This document shows, piece by piece, positions 53,901 through 62,897 of a stretch of 64,000 bases of DNA. A program made the translations under genes and the position numbers. The notes under the pieces were generated by a model, which worked only from the letters and a program-made list of their open reading frames with translations, ran no database searches and was not told the origin of the DNA. The stretch is from Anaerolineaceae bacterium (GTDB lineage: Bacteria; Chloroflexota; Anaerolineae; Aggregatilineales; Phototrophicaceae). Within the stretch, counting starts at the first letter, position 1. Each line of letters begins with the position of its first letter. The DNA is taken from the NCBI GenBank assembly GCA_002702065.1, contig NZXX01000001.1, positions 2,634,295 through 2,698,294 of the forward strand, read 5' to 3'.

Positions 53901-56900
53901 CAACGGCACCTCCGCGGCGGCGGCTCATGTCGCGGGTATGGCGGCGCTGCTGCTGTCCAACAGCTCGATGAATGCGCATATCGCCAATGCCAGCAACCCG
54001 GCCAATGCGCTGGAGAATTATTTACAGACACACACCGTTGATCTGTTTGAATCAACCGCTGATTTTGACGGCGATTACGGCTTCGACAACCTGTACGGTG
54101 CGGGCCTGACCCAACTTGGCGACCCATCTTACAACCTGGCACAGGTGTCGAATCCCTTAAACGAGGGCGGGAACGCGATTTATGTCGGCCAGGGAGCACC
54201 TGGTTCGGCACAAACCGGTGAATTCGATAAGCCGTTCCTGCATATTAGCAAGGCGATCGACGAAGCCATCAACCAAACCAAAAATCGGGTGGTGCTGCTG
54301 CCGGGCGAGTATCTCTCTGGTCTCGGCATCATCGGCGTCAACGATATGTCCATCGAAGGCTACAATGGTCAGGCCACTATCTGGGTCAATGACCATTACA
54401 AGGGCCAGGCCGGTATCCACATTGAGAACAGCACGGCGATCACCATTGACGGTCTGCAATTTGAAGCAGCCGACCCGGTCAAGGTGGAAGGCATCCCATA
54501 TATCTTTCCGCGCCCGGTCGCGCTTCAGTTCTTTAACAACACACTGACCGACGCCGGCAACAGTATTATCCGCAGCAGCACATTCAGCGGGTTTGTCAAC
54601 AAAGAGCCGGTCATCATCAACGCCACCTACAACATCAGCATCTTCAACAGCATCTTTGAAGACATCACCACATCCGGCGTTCAACTGAACCGGGCGGCAA
54701 TGCTGATCATGAATTCGAATTCCAGCACCGACCGCATCATGCTGCAAGGCAACACCTTCCGCAATATTGCGGGTACGGTGCAGGCCAGCAATAATTCCAC
54801 CTACCCCGGCATTCCGATGCACGAATCCATTATCCGCATCGAAAACAGCGCGGTCGATATCTTCAGCAATTATTTTCTCAATACCAATGCCGAGTCGATC
54901 TTCGCCATTGTCAACAGTGCGTCGGACGGCACCAACCTCGTCAACATCGTCAGCAACCTGTTTGTCTACAACAACAACCTGATCGCTCACCTGAACCCGG
55001 CACCAGAAGTCCGCTTTGTCAACAACACGGTAGCCGAGCAAAACACGCCTGATCTCAACAGTATGGGCGCTGTGCTGAAACGCACCACCGGCACCAGCAC
55101 GGATATGCCGTGGGACGTGCACAACAACCTGTTTTATAACAATCCGGGTTATCGCATTACGTGGCATGAAGGTGTCTTTTCGTTGTGTAACACCCTCGAT
55201 AGCGCTGGGGCCGAGATGGGTGCCCGCCACAACTGGGTTGTCAACACGCGAACAACGCTTGAGTTCAGTACCGCTACCTGTGATAAGTCGTTCTACGACA
55301 ACAACACATTGCAACCACAGAACAACAACATCATTGTCGATACCCCGGTTGACCCGGCCACGATCTTTGTCGGCGCGGACCCGGCTTTCAACCTGGACCC
55401 GACGAGCGATGCGCTTTACTACCAGCTGCGTCAGGACGCTACCGGTATCGACGCCGGTGATGTCAACCTGACCGTCGAGCCGTACATCGACTTTGCCCAG
55501 CACATCCGCAGCAGCGACGCCAACGGCGACGAAGTGGATGATCCTGACATCGGCGCGTTCGAGCTGGTGCCGCTGTCCGCTGGCCCGATTGAACTGGTCC
55601 GCCAGGAAGACATTTTCGACCAGCCAAATGATCGCTCGACCGCATTTGGCATTGACCTGAGCCAGGGCGTCGAAGGCGGTTTTGCGCCTTACGTCTTCAA
55701 GATCAAGTCTCTGCCCGACAACTTCAGCACCGACCCATCCGACTACTGTCTGGGTAAAGGGCTGCGCTTTGAGGGGAATTTTGCCTTCTACTGCCCGCCG
55801 CAGCATTTCTACACGGATGATGGCAATCCGAATTTGCCAGACAATGTCGTGTTCGAATACTATGCGTTCGACAAGATTTCCGACCAGAACAATCTGGAAG
55901 AAGCTGCCTTCAGCACCGTGACCATCGACATCGCGTCGCAGGTTGGAACGGACATTGGGCTGATCACACCCATCAACTACCAGATGATCGCAGAGGCCGG
56001 AACCGCCTTTAAGTTCCGTCTGCGCCCGTTTGTGCGCTTCGACAACTTCCGGTTCTCGGAATGGGGCACGCCCCGCAACAACGAAGCCCAATACCCCTTC
56101 ATCTACAACACCGACATTCAGATTGTCGACTACGAAAATCCCTCGATCCTGCAATCCGGCGGCTCGACCATCGAAGCCCTCGAAGCGTATATCGAGACGC
56201 AGTTGAACAACCCGAACGCTGACGGCACAATCACGCTCCAGAGCACCAACGGCGAACGCGGCTTTGTCGAGTTCACCTATGGTGTCAGCGATTCGCACAC
56301 GCCGCAGGGCAGCATCATCAACAGCGTATACTTGCAGGTCGTCGGCACACTGCCAGACAGAGGCCTGCACGATGACAGCAGTTTCAGCTTCCGCTATGCC
56401 AATATAAATGGCGGCAGCGATGGCTGGCAGCCCATCTCCAGCCCGGCAAATATCAACAACACCCTGCACCAGACCAAGAAGCTCGATGATGTCGCCACGT
56501 TCGACTTCGTCGGTGAAAGCTTCGTCATCTACATGCAGGCTATCAATCGCGGCTCGCAGTGGGAGCTGCGCATCGACGACAAGGAAGGCGTAAACCCACC
56601 GCTGGAATGGGCACAGCAGCCCGATGGCAGCTATATTGCCCAGGCCGACGGTTACAACTGTATCACGCGCGCCAAGGTCTCGAACAACCTGATCTCGAAC
56701 AATGGCAAGAACCTGTACACTGTGTCCTGCGACGGTCTGCGCGACGGCGAATCGCATGCCGCCCAGATCATCAACCGGCAGAACAAAAACCTGGCTGTCG
56801 ACGCCTTCGCCATCCTGTTTGACGCCGATCCGCTGCTGCCCGGCTTCCACGAAGTCACAGAGCATGACCTGGCGAGTGTGTTCGCCGGTTGGCCGGTCAT

Positions 56901-59900
56901 CACCGACAAGAAAGCTTCCAGCCAGGTCGCTGTTGCAGCACCATCTGCGCTGGTCGATGACGCCAACTTCACCTTCACAGGCACGGGTGTCGCTATCGGC
57001 ACCACGCTTCAGCGAGTCAAAGGACCGGGCGGCGTGTATGTCGGTGTTGATTACGACATCTGCATTACGCCGCAGGTCGATGGCGCAGCGGGCGAAGAAG
57101 TCTGCCAGAACTTTAACAATGCCAACGGTGCCGGCAAGGGCGTGACGTGGGGCGTTTTCCGGCCATTCTTCGGCTACAGCTACGACGCCACCTCGACCAG
57201 CCCGGATGTCCATGAAGTCCGCATTCACATCAACGATCTGCCGGACGGCGCACAGCTCATCATCGATTCCATCGTCGTCTTTGGCGATATGCCGACAGAA
57301 ACGCTCAGCCTCATTGAACGCATCTATGAAGATGACAACCTGGGGCCAATCGTCCTGGGCAATGGCGATGCGGATAGCTGGCTGCTCAACACACGCAACC
57401 GCAATGCATCCAACAAGAGCCTGACTGGCCTCGCCAAGAAAGTGGTCGCCGCCGGGCCGTTCATCAGCTTCAACGTGCCAGATGCCACCGACACGATTCA
57501 CTGGTATCGTCAGACCGGCAAACGGGACAGCCAGAGTATTCTGGTGTGTGTCGACCGGGCGCAGGGCGAGACCGGTATCGCGCAGCACTGCCGCACATAT
57601 AACCTGCGTGCCACCACAAACCCGTTGATCATCAACGAGACAGACTTTGTCAACTGGGGTGACGCCTGGGGTGACGACACGATTCATTCCGTCGAAATCT
57701 TCAGCCTGACCGACGAAACCTTCAATTTCGACAAGATCGAAATATACGACAACGCCGCCCCCTTCGCAGCAGGCTGGTACGAAGGCCTTGTCCTGAAGTC
57801 GCAGAACATCGCTTATGGTTTCTTCGACGAAACAGTCGGCAACCCGCGCAACGGCGGATCGTTCAGGATCGTACAGGACAAATCCGCTTCGAAAGCGTCT
57901 GCAAAGTCGGTCGTGTCAACCAGCACAGCCGGTGAAGGCGCCTGGTTCGAGATGACAGGGACCGGTTTCACCGTCTACTTCACCCAGAACAAGCAAGCGG
58001 GCGACGTCAAAATCTGCTGGCTGGAGAGCGCCTCGGCAACTGACATCGCCAGTGTTGAAACCCTGGGCAGCTGCCAGACCCACACCAACTACAACGGCAC
58101 GACCAAGTACAAGGTTGGTCACACGGTCGTTGGCTTGCCCGAAAATGACTACACCGTCACCGTGCGCAATGTGACGTATGCCCCCAAAGGCACGAGCCAG
58201 ATGATTCTGGATGCCATCGAGGTGCTCAACGACGCGCTGCCGGGTGCGGCGCTCTCAATCGCCAACGCACGTTATGAACCGAGCTTCGAGCAGCAGGCGA
58301 CACAAGATCTGTTCCTCTACTATGGCGACTGGAGTACCACCGAGGGCCAGAAGGCCAGAGGCTTCTCGGCAGAAAACTACGACTCGGTCAATAACGCACC
58401 GGGTGCCGCCATTGTCTTCCAGACAGACGGCATCGACATCCTGCAAATCATCAATACAGCCAAAAGCAGTTTTGCCGATTTCCAGGTTTGTATCGACGGC
58501 ACCAATGACTGTACACCGTTTACCGGTAACAGCGACCCGGTGGTCGTCCATCTGCCGGATACCGACCCGCACGTGGTTTCGCTCATCGTGACCAGTGATG
58601 GCAATTTCCAACTGGATGCCATCGACACGTATGACGGCACCACGCCGCTTCCGCCCGGCCTGTACGAAGCCGATAATCCGCTGCTGCAATACGAAAGTGA
58701 ATGGAACAACAAGTCTTCGGCCACCTACACCAACCTTCGCGCTCAGCGCACGACCACAGCCGGCACAGACCTGCTGTTCCATATGCAAGGCTCAATCCTG
58801 GAACTGGGTGCCTTCGTCTCATCCTACGACCAGGTTGAAATCTGCTACCAGACAGGCATCGAAACGAACCCCGACAACGTAACCAGCAACTGTGCGACCT
58901 ACCCTGCCAACAGCGGGCAGTCGCTGAATGACCGTCAACTGCCGACAACCGGCGTCATGAGTGATGATGTCGCCATCTACACGGTGCGGGTGCGCAACCT
59001 CGCCAACAGCGAACTGCTGATCGACTATGTCAAAGTGCTCGACAGCTTTAACCCGCTGGCGGAAGGGCGCTACGAAAACACCCATCCGGTGGTGACAGCC
59101 GGCCTGAACGGTTCGTGGATCAACGAAGTCAGCAAGAACTCGTCGGCTGGCGGCTATGCCCGCACCCACGTCCCGAACGATGTGGTTCAGTTCGAGATTG
59201 AAGGGACAGGTTTCGGCATCGGCACCTTCGCCGATCAATCTGGCAGCGACATGAACGTCTGCTATCTCCCATCCAGCGAGACTTTCGACGGCACCTGGGA
59301 TGGCGTGGGCGAAACATGTGTCGTATACCAGAACGAAACAGCCAGCAATAGTGTCAAGATCACGCGTGCCATCACCGGCCTGCCCTATGACATCTATACA
59401 GTCGGCGTGGTCAACTTCAGCGACGGCCTGTCTGCGGTAACTGGTCAACCACGCGATGCCAGTGCCAATCCGCCCACCCTCGTACTCGACTTTGTCGAAG
59501 TCTACGACGGGGCACCGGAAGTGCTGACAATCGCGGATGCTGGCACGTACAATGAAGGCGCTGAAGGCAATCAGGCCTATATGCAGCTGCTCCCGGCAGA
59601 CCGCTGGACGCTGGATACGAGCCGGGATGCCAGGGACGCGACCGAAAACAGCTATGTGGGTGTGATCGATGACAGCGAACGCGTCACCGACAGTTATGCC
59701 GGTCAGTCCGCCACCTTCGCCATCGAGCTGCCACCAAACAGTGTCAGCACGCTGGTCGTCGACCTGCTGGAAGCGCATAGCAAGAACAGTGACCAGCTTC
59801 AGTACTGTGTCATCCGCGAAGAGAGCGAAACAAGCATCGACTGTGAAGTGCTGACAACCGCCCAATCACAGCGGTATCAGGCGATCACGGTTGAGAACAC

Positions 59901-62784
59901 GACGGAATCAACGGTTACCCGCACCATCAGCCTGAGCAACCTGACACCGGGTTTCTTCCGCATCGACAGCTTCCAGTACATCCCCGGCGACACACTCGGC
60001 GGTGGTGTCTATGAAGACGTGCTGATGGACACGACAACGACCATCTTTGATACCGGTGCGAGCACGGGCTGGAACTTCAGCACCAGCGACAAGTTCAGCA
60101 ATGGCAGTATCTACCAGTCCACAGTGGCCGATGACTCCGTACAATTCGAGGTTACCGGCACCGGCTTCGCCATTGGCACGCACACCGGTCCCAACGCAGG
60201 CGACGTTGAAATCTGCTATCAGGACGCAAGTGTCTTCGATGGGGACTTTGAAGACCCCGAAGACCAGTGCCTGACCTTTGCAAATCGTGACAGCAGCGGC
60301 AGCACCACCATCAGCCGCAGCGTCGTTGGCTTGCCAGCAAGCACCTATGTCGTCGGCGTATTCAACCGCAACGACGGTCTGGCCACGCCGGAAAATCCAT
60401 CAACGCTCATCATCGACTATGTGGAAGTCTTCGATACCGCGCTGCCACCGGTACTGGGCGTCAACGCCAGCGGTGACTATAACGAGGATGCCGCCGACGC
60501 GACTGACCCGTACCTGCAACTGCTGCCTGCCAGCCGCTGGGAGACGATCACCGACAAGTCCGCAAACGACGCGACTTCCGGCAGTTACGCGGGTATCGTC
60601 GATGGTCAGGGCAAGGTTTCATCCAGTTTTGCCGGGCCGACCGCCACACTTCGCATCAACGTCGAAGCTGGCAGCCGGTCGATCCTGACGATGGATACCC
60701 TGACAACAGGCAAAGGTACCAGCGATCAACTGCTGTACTGTGTCCTCGATGGCATGACTCTGGTTGATGAATGTGACGTCCTTCAGACGATGCCCAACAG
60801 CAATTTCCAGGTTGTTGCCATCGATAACACCGGCGGCGCTGAGGACACCGTTTATACGGTCTTCTTCCAGACGCTGACACCCGGCTACTTCCGCATCGAC
60901 AATTTCCAACTGTTGCAGAAGGACACACTGGGCGCTGGCATCTTCGAAGATATGTATATCTCGGAAGGCGGCTTGATCCAGGCCAACGGGGCCAGCTGGG
61001 CGCAGATAACCAGCAGCAAGTACACCAATGGCAGCGCCGTTCAGACGACCGGGGCCGCCGGCATGCCGCCATCCACACCGGCAGACTTCGTAGAGTTCGA
61101 GTTCACCGGCACGGGCTTTGCCATTGGCACGCATACTGGCAAAACCGGCAGCGAAATGCGCGTGTGTTACTATCTCGTCGGCGAATCACATGTCAGCTTC
61201 TTCGACGGTATTGATGATGAAGAATGTGTAGACTTCCAGAACGAGACCAAATCAACAAACCTGAAAGTCATGCGCAGTATCACCGGGCTGCCGCAGGATA
61301 CGTACATGGTGGGTGTGCTGCACCTCGACGATGGTTTCTCCAATCTGGGCAACGTGCCAGAACCACGTTCGGCCAGCAATCCGGCAACCCTGGTGATTGA
61401 CTACATTCAGATCTACGATGAGCCAGATCTCAGCTACTTCGAGACAGGCGGCACCTGGAATGAAGATGCCACCGAGTTGGGCGTCCCGTACATCCAGTTG
61501 CTACCGGCGGATCGCTGGGGACCGATCACCGGCAAAGCAGCCAAGAATGCGACTGAACAAAGCTATGTCAGCCTGGTGGATAACCGCGGTCGCGTCGACA
61601 AATCGTCAACCGGGCCAACCGCGACCATCGGCGTTCGCGTGGACCCGGACAGCAGCATGACGATTGCCCTCAACACCTTCGCATCCGGCAGCGGGCACAG
61701 CAACCAACTGCAATACTGTGTCCTGTTCGGTTACGAAATCGTTGAATGTAACGTCAGCAGCTCGATGTCATACAGCACGAACCAGGTAGTGACAGTCCAG
61801 AACGAAAGCGGCGAAACGCGTGAGTACACGATCTTCTTCCAGACGCTGACACCGGGGTACTTCCGTATCGACGGTATTCAAGCGGTCGATGCTGGCGTGC
61901 TGACCGAAGGGTTGTACGATAACCACTTCATGAGCGACGGCGGGCTGATTGACCTCGATGGTGTGTGGGAGCTGCCGCCAAGCAAGGCTACAAAAGTCAA
62001 GAAAGCCATTGGCGGGGATATCATCCGCACGCAGACGCAAAACTCCGCCATGACCTTCACCTTTACAGGCAGCGGGTTCTCCGTCATCACGATTGAAGAC
62101 AGCAGTCGTCTGGGCATCGAAGCCTGTTTCGTCAAGAAAACAGACTATGATCTCACGGGCTTCGACACCGAAATCTGCCGTCTCAACAGCGCGGAAGTCA
62201 ACAAGGGCAAGTTCGAGCAGTATGGCCTCAGTTTCTATGGTCTGCAGCCCGATACCTACGTGGCACGTGTGACGGTCACGGAGCTGGCAACCAACCTGAA
62301 GAAACAGTGGTTTACGGTGGATGCCCTCGTCATTTTCGGCGACATCACGGCTGGCGGTGCCTTGCAACCGGGGATGTATGATGACAGTGAGCTGCTCGAA
62401 AACAGCGCTGTCCGCTTTGCCCCGGCCCTCTTCTGGGAAACCAACCCGAAGGTGAAGAATGGCCCGCCGAAAGGCCCGTGGCAGCTGACCGAGCAGCAGG
62501 CGAAGAACAGCGGTGCGGTGTTGCAGGTGTTTGTCCAGGGTAACACGCTGACGCTGTACCAGCAGATTTCGAACAAGAACACCAATGACGTGCTGGCCTG
62601 CCTGGTCGTCTTCGGGACACAGGCCAACGAACTGCAATGTAACAACTTCAGCCAGAAGGGTAAAGGCGGCTATCTGACCCCGATCGCGTTCTTTGGTCTG
62701 GGCGATGGTTCACACGAGATCGTTCTGGAAAACAAGACACCCAAGAAACGCTTCAACATTGATGCCATCAGGGTCACACCCTGA
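50923..62784 (+). CDS. Giant multidomain secreted protein with subtilase-like and beta-helix domains (3953 aa)
   Basis: Start at the ATG with GGAGG 5 nt upstream. Order: signal peptide (residues 1-35); a Thr/Pro/Glu-rich linker; two concanavalin-like sandwich domains (about 144-310 and 367-535), separated by repeats of EATAEVT type; a subtilisin-like S8 domain (about 690-1060) with Asp701 (VAVIDKAG), Asn795 (SAGNN), Ser997 (GTSAAAAHVAG) and His706 only five residues after the Asp; a right-handed beta-helix of DUF1565/pectate-lyase type (about 1080-1550); a beta-sandwich stretch (to about 1810); and 14 beta-rich modules of about 120-180 residues to the end, each with a cysteine pair. No sorting signal or C-terminal anchor. 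Protease activity is doubtful given the Asp-His spacing. Likely cell-surface adhesion or substrate binding (inference). Coding signal is uniform, with no frameshift. Confidence 0.9.
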   Translation: MNYQKKAIVIINSIMLCAMLFGLVAPAAQMASVYAQEATEEATATVTEAPVETATVAPTATSAPPTQTPPPTATTVVTQEPAPQSTETVAPEATAEVTQEAVVTETIEPEATAEVTTEPDVTSTPAEVTPAAMPTTDPAATIFEDDFEDGDTSEWTLSPGWGLTADGDNMLLRGVIPDAEAAITDLDWPHLNMSARLRVQAGSSVDVIIRKSDDEGYRVTLNADGLTTLSRGDTVLAEGTAPETTDDDQAVWRKLIVQALGNQVIVSLDDVIQFTYDDPTPLEAGEVAFVTGTDNTGAVDIDDVVINKLEASVIVTPPAPQPEITPEVTAEITEEPEATAEVTAEPEATAEVTEEPASVELVPVPVLSADFEDGMGGLAASEGAMTVAVDDANHALLINPGSSVAPATEIQVHNLKLDSRVNFVNAAGGGLSVMFRTSERSSYVLDFAADQTTLMRSDSNGVTPLVGMPAERTTNVWYNLSLDAIDGQISLTVDGAEVFSFADDVSFEAGSIALVANGETSVFVDDVALYEMIPQDQLTTPTPLPVYTLTDETAIKLPSALHQVLSLYEAGDQEAAFALAAETNIAFLDEALNVDVVIWPTPESQTISSVIESNGGVITAIHEKTLDVRIPLPDLIALIASDEVAAVRLPEVVTSTSASLSTALSPAEQGGSLLHTLAIIGWNDWNQSSITGSGVKVAVIDKAGSHRNAVVELLQTVAPGANVKTYNAENTNQLRSAIQSARNDNNKVILITLDLGAHVSPGDGTSGGLSGSNNVYSQIQSARQEGRLVIASAGNNTGRYVSFSHTTATTVTMTVDPGPYVVNVSWNGWSDNGQLPSTLNVSTGGNFNSPNRASGEAPGYQFSGNCNSGCTLTLNISGSSGKYVQVQLNSPGAITNVTGSTVNEDAGNIARPADSPYALAVGAVCSVYGEYPPLTDSSHGPIFATGGSNAGPSAITNTREDYKPDLVAPSHVYSSVYGDPDYNCDLGPATGGFNGTSAAAAHVAGMAALLLSNSSMNAHIANASNPANALENYLQTHTVDLFESTADFDGDYGFDNLYGAGLTQLGDPSYNLAQVSNPLNEGGNAIYVGQGAPGSAQTGEFDKPFLHISKAIDEAINQTKNRVVLLPGEYLSGLGIIGVNDMSIEGYNGQATIWVNDHYKGQAGIHIENSTAITIDGLQFEAADPVKVEGIPYIFPRPVALQFFNNTLTDAGNSIIRSSTFSGFVNKEPVIINATYNISIFNSIFEDITTSGVQLNRAAMLIMNSNSSTDRIMLQGNTFRNIAGTVQASNNSTYPGIPMHESIIRIENSAVDIFSNYFLNTNAESIFAIVNSASDGTNLVNIVSNLFVYNNNLIAHLNPAPEVRFVNNTVAEQNTPDLNSMGAVLKRTTGTSTDMPWDVHNNLFYNNPGYRITWHEGVFSLCNTLDSAGAEMGARHNWVVNTRTTLEFSTATCDKSFYDNNTLQPQNNNIIVDTPVDPATIFVGADPAFNLDPTSDALYYQLRQDATGIDAGDVNLTVEPYIDFAQHIRSSDANGDEVDDPDIGAFELVPLSAGPIELVRQEDIFDQPNDRSTAFGIDLSQGVEGGFAPYVFKIKSLPDNFSTDPSDYCLGKGLRFEGNFAFYCPPQHFYTDDGNPNLPDNVVFEYYAFDKISDQNNLEEAAFSTVTIDIASQVGTDIGLITPINYQMIAEAGTAFKFRLRPFVRFDNFRFSEWGTPRNNEAQYPFIYNTDIQIVDYENPSILQSGGSTIEALEAYIETQLNNPNADGTITLQSTNGERGFVEFTYGVSDSHTPQGSIINSVYLQVVGTLPDRGLHDDSSFSFRYANINGGSDGWQPISSPANINNTLHQTKKLDDVATFDFVGESFVIYMQAINRGSQWELRIDDKEGVNPPLEWAQQPDGSYIAQADGYNCITRAKVSNNLISNNGKNLYTVSCDGLRDGESHAAQIINRQNKNLAVDAFAILFDADPLLPGFHEVTEHDLASVFAGWPVITDKKASSQVAVAAPSALVDDANFTFTGTGVAIGTTLQRVKGPGGVYVGVDYDICITPQVDGAAGEEVCQNFNNANGAGKGVTWGVFRPFFGYSYDATSTSPDVHEVRIHINDLPDGAQLIIDSIVVFGDMPTETLSLIERIYEDDNLGPIVLGNGDADSWLLNTRNRNASNKSLTGLAKKVVAAGPFISFNVPDATDTIHWYRQTGKRDSQSILVCVDRAQGETGIAQHCRTYNLRATTNPLIINETDFVNWGDAWGDDTIHSVEIFSLTDETFNFDKIEIYDNAAPFAAGWYEGLVLKSQNIAYGFFDETVGNPRNGGSFRIVQDKSASKASAKSVVSTSTAGEGAWFEMTGTGFTVYFTQNKQAGDVKICWLESASATDIASVETLGSCQTHTNYNGTTKYKVGHTVVGLPENDYTVTVRNVTYAPKGTSQMILDAIEVLNDALPGAALSIANARYEPSFEQQATQDLFLYYGDWSTTEGQKARGFSAENYDSVNNAPGAAIVFQTDGIDILQIINTAKSSFADFQVCIDGTNDCTPFTGNSDPVVVHLPDTDPHVVSLIVTSDGNFQLDAIDTYDGTTPLPPGLYEADNPLLQYESEWNNKSSATYTNLRAQRTTTAGTDLLFHMQGSILELGAFVSSYDQVEICYQTGIETNPDNVTSNCATYPANSGQSLNDRQLPTTGVMSDDVAIYTVRVRNLANSELLIDYVKVLDSFNPLAEGRYENTHPVVTAGLNGSWINEVSKNSSAGGYARTHVPNDVVQFEIEGTGFGIGTFADQSGSDMNVCYLPSSETFDGTWDGVGETCVVYQNETASNSVKITRAITGLPYDIYTVGVVNFSDGLSAVTGQPRDASANPPTLVLDFVEVYDGAPEVLTIADAGTYNEGAEGNQAYMQLLPADRWTLDTSRDARDATENSYVGVIDDSERVTDSYAGQSATFAIELPPNSVSTLVVDLLEAHSKNSDQLQYCVIREESETSIDCEVLTTAQSQRYQAITVENTTESTVTRTISLSNLTPGFFRIDSFQYIPGDTLGGGVYEDVLMDTTTTIFDTGASTGWNFSTSDKFSNGSIYQSTVADDSVQFEVTGTGFAIGTHTGPNAGDVEICYQDASVFDGDFEDPEDQCLTFANRDSSGSTTISRSVVGLPASTYVVGVFNRNDGLATPENPSTLIIDYVEVFDTALPPVLGVNASGDYNEDAADATDPYLQLLPASRWETITDKSANDATSGSYAGIVDGQGKVSSSFAGPTATLRINVEAGSRSILTMDTLTTGKGTSDQLLYCVLDGMTLVDECDVLQTMPNSNFQVVAIDNTGGAEDTVYTVFFQTLTPGYFRIDNFQLLQKDTLGAGIFEDMYISEGGLIQANGASWAQITSSKYTNGSAVQTTGAAGMPPSTPADFVEFEFTGTGFAIGTHTGKTGSEMRVCYYLVGESHVSFFDGIDDEECVDFQNETKSTNLKVMRSITGLPQDTYMVGVLHLDDGFSNLGNVPEPRSASNPATLVIDYIQIYDEPDLSYFETGGTWNEDATELGVPYIQLLPADRWGPITGKAAKNATEQSYVSLVDNRGRVDKSSTGPTATIGVRVDPDSSMTIALNTFASGSGHSNQLQYCVLFGYEIVECNVSSSMSYSTNQVVTVQNESGETREYTIFFQTLTPGYFRIDGIQAVDAGVLTEGLYDNHFMSDGGLIDLDGVWELPPSKATKVKKAIGGDIIRTQTQNSAMTFTFTGSGFSVITIEDSSRLGIEACFVKKTDYDLTGFDTEICRLNSAEVNKGKFEQYGLSFYGLQPDTYVARVTVTELATNLKKQWFTVDALVIFGDITAGGALQPGMYDDSELLENSAVRFAPALFWETNPKVKNGPPKGPWQLTEQQAKNSGAVLQVFVQGNTLTLYQQISNKNTNDVLACLVVFGTQANELQCNNFSQKGKGGYLTPIAFFGLGDGSHEIVLENKTPKKRFNIDAIRVTP
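59091..61920 (+). repeat. Three tandem two-module repeats inside the giant gene
   Basis: Units of about 930-960 bp starting near 59091, 60019 and 60958. Each encodes an A module (TGTGFAIGTHTG-type, ending in LVIDYVEVYD) and a B module (LLPADRW ... LTPGYFRIDSFQ, ending in GVYED). Protein similarity between the units is obvious by eye. The DNA has diverged, so they are ancient duplications rather than recent copies. Confidence 0.8.
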
Positions 62785-62807
62785 CATCATCGACCCAAGT
62801 AAGTGGC

Positions 62808-62842
62808 TGGCCCGGACGAAACCTGTCCGGGTCAGTTTATTT
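62808..62842 (+). terminator. Rho-independent terminator of the giant gene
   Basis: TGGCCCGGAC (62808-62817) pairs with GTCCGGGTCA (62825-62834) through one G-U, seven-base loop, then GTTTATTT. Confidence 0.8.
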
Positions 62843-62851
62843 CCGGCATGG

Positions 62852-62857
62852 TACAAT
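62852..62857 (+). promoter_or_regulatory. Candidate -10 of psuG
   Basis: TACAAT about 40 nt before the ATG at 62898; no clear -35 because the preceding terminator occupies that position. Confidence 0.35.
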
Positions 62858-62897
62858 ACCGTCCATGCTCATTCATCAGAAAACAAGCGAGTAACGT

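Noticed and set aside
54157..57687. 1176-aa open frame on the minus strand
   Set aside because: Antisense to the giant secreted-protein gene; composition is a mirror of its codon bias and no domain is recognisable.
56365..62784. CRISPR or satellite array in the repeated 3' part of the giant gene
   Set aside because: Repeats are long (about 930 bp), diverged at DNA level and in frame; they are protein modules.
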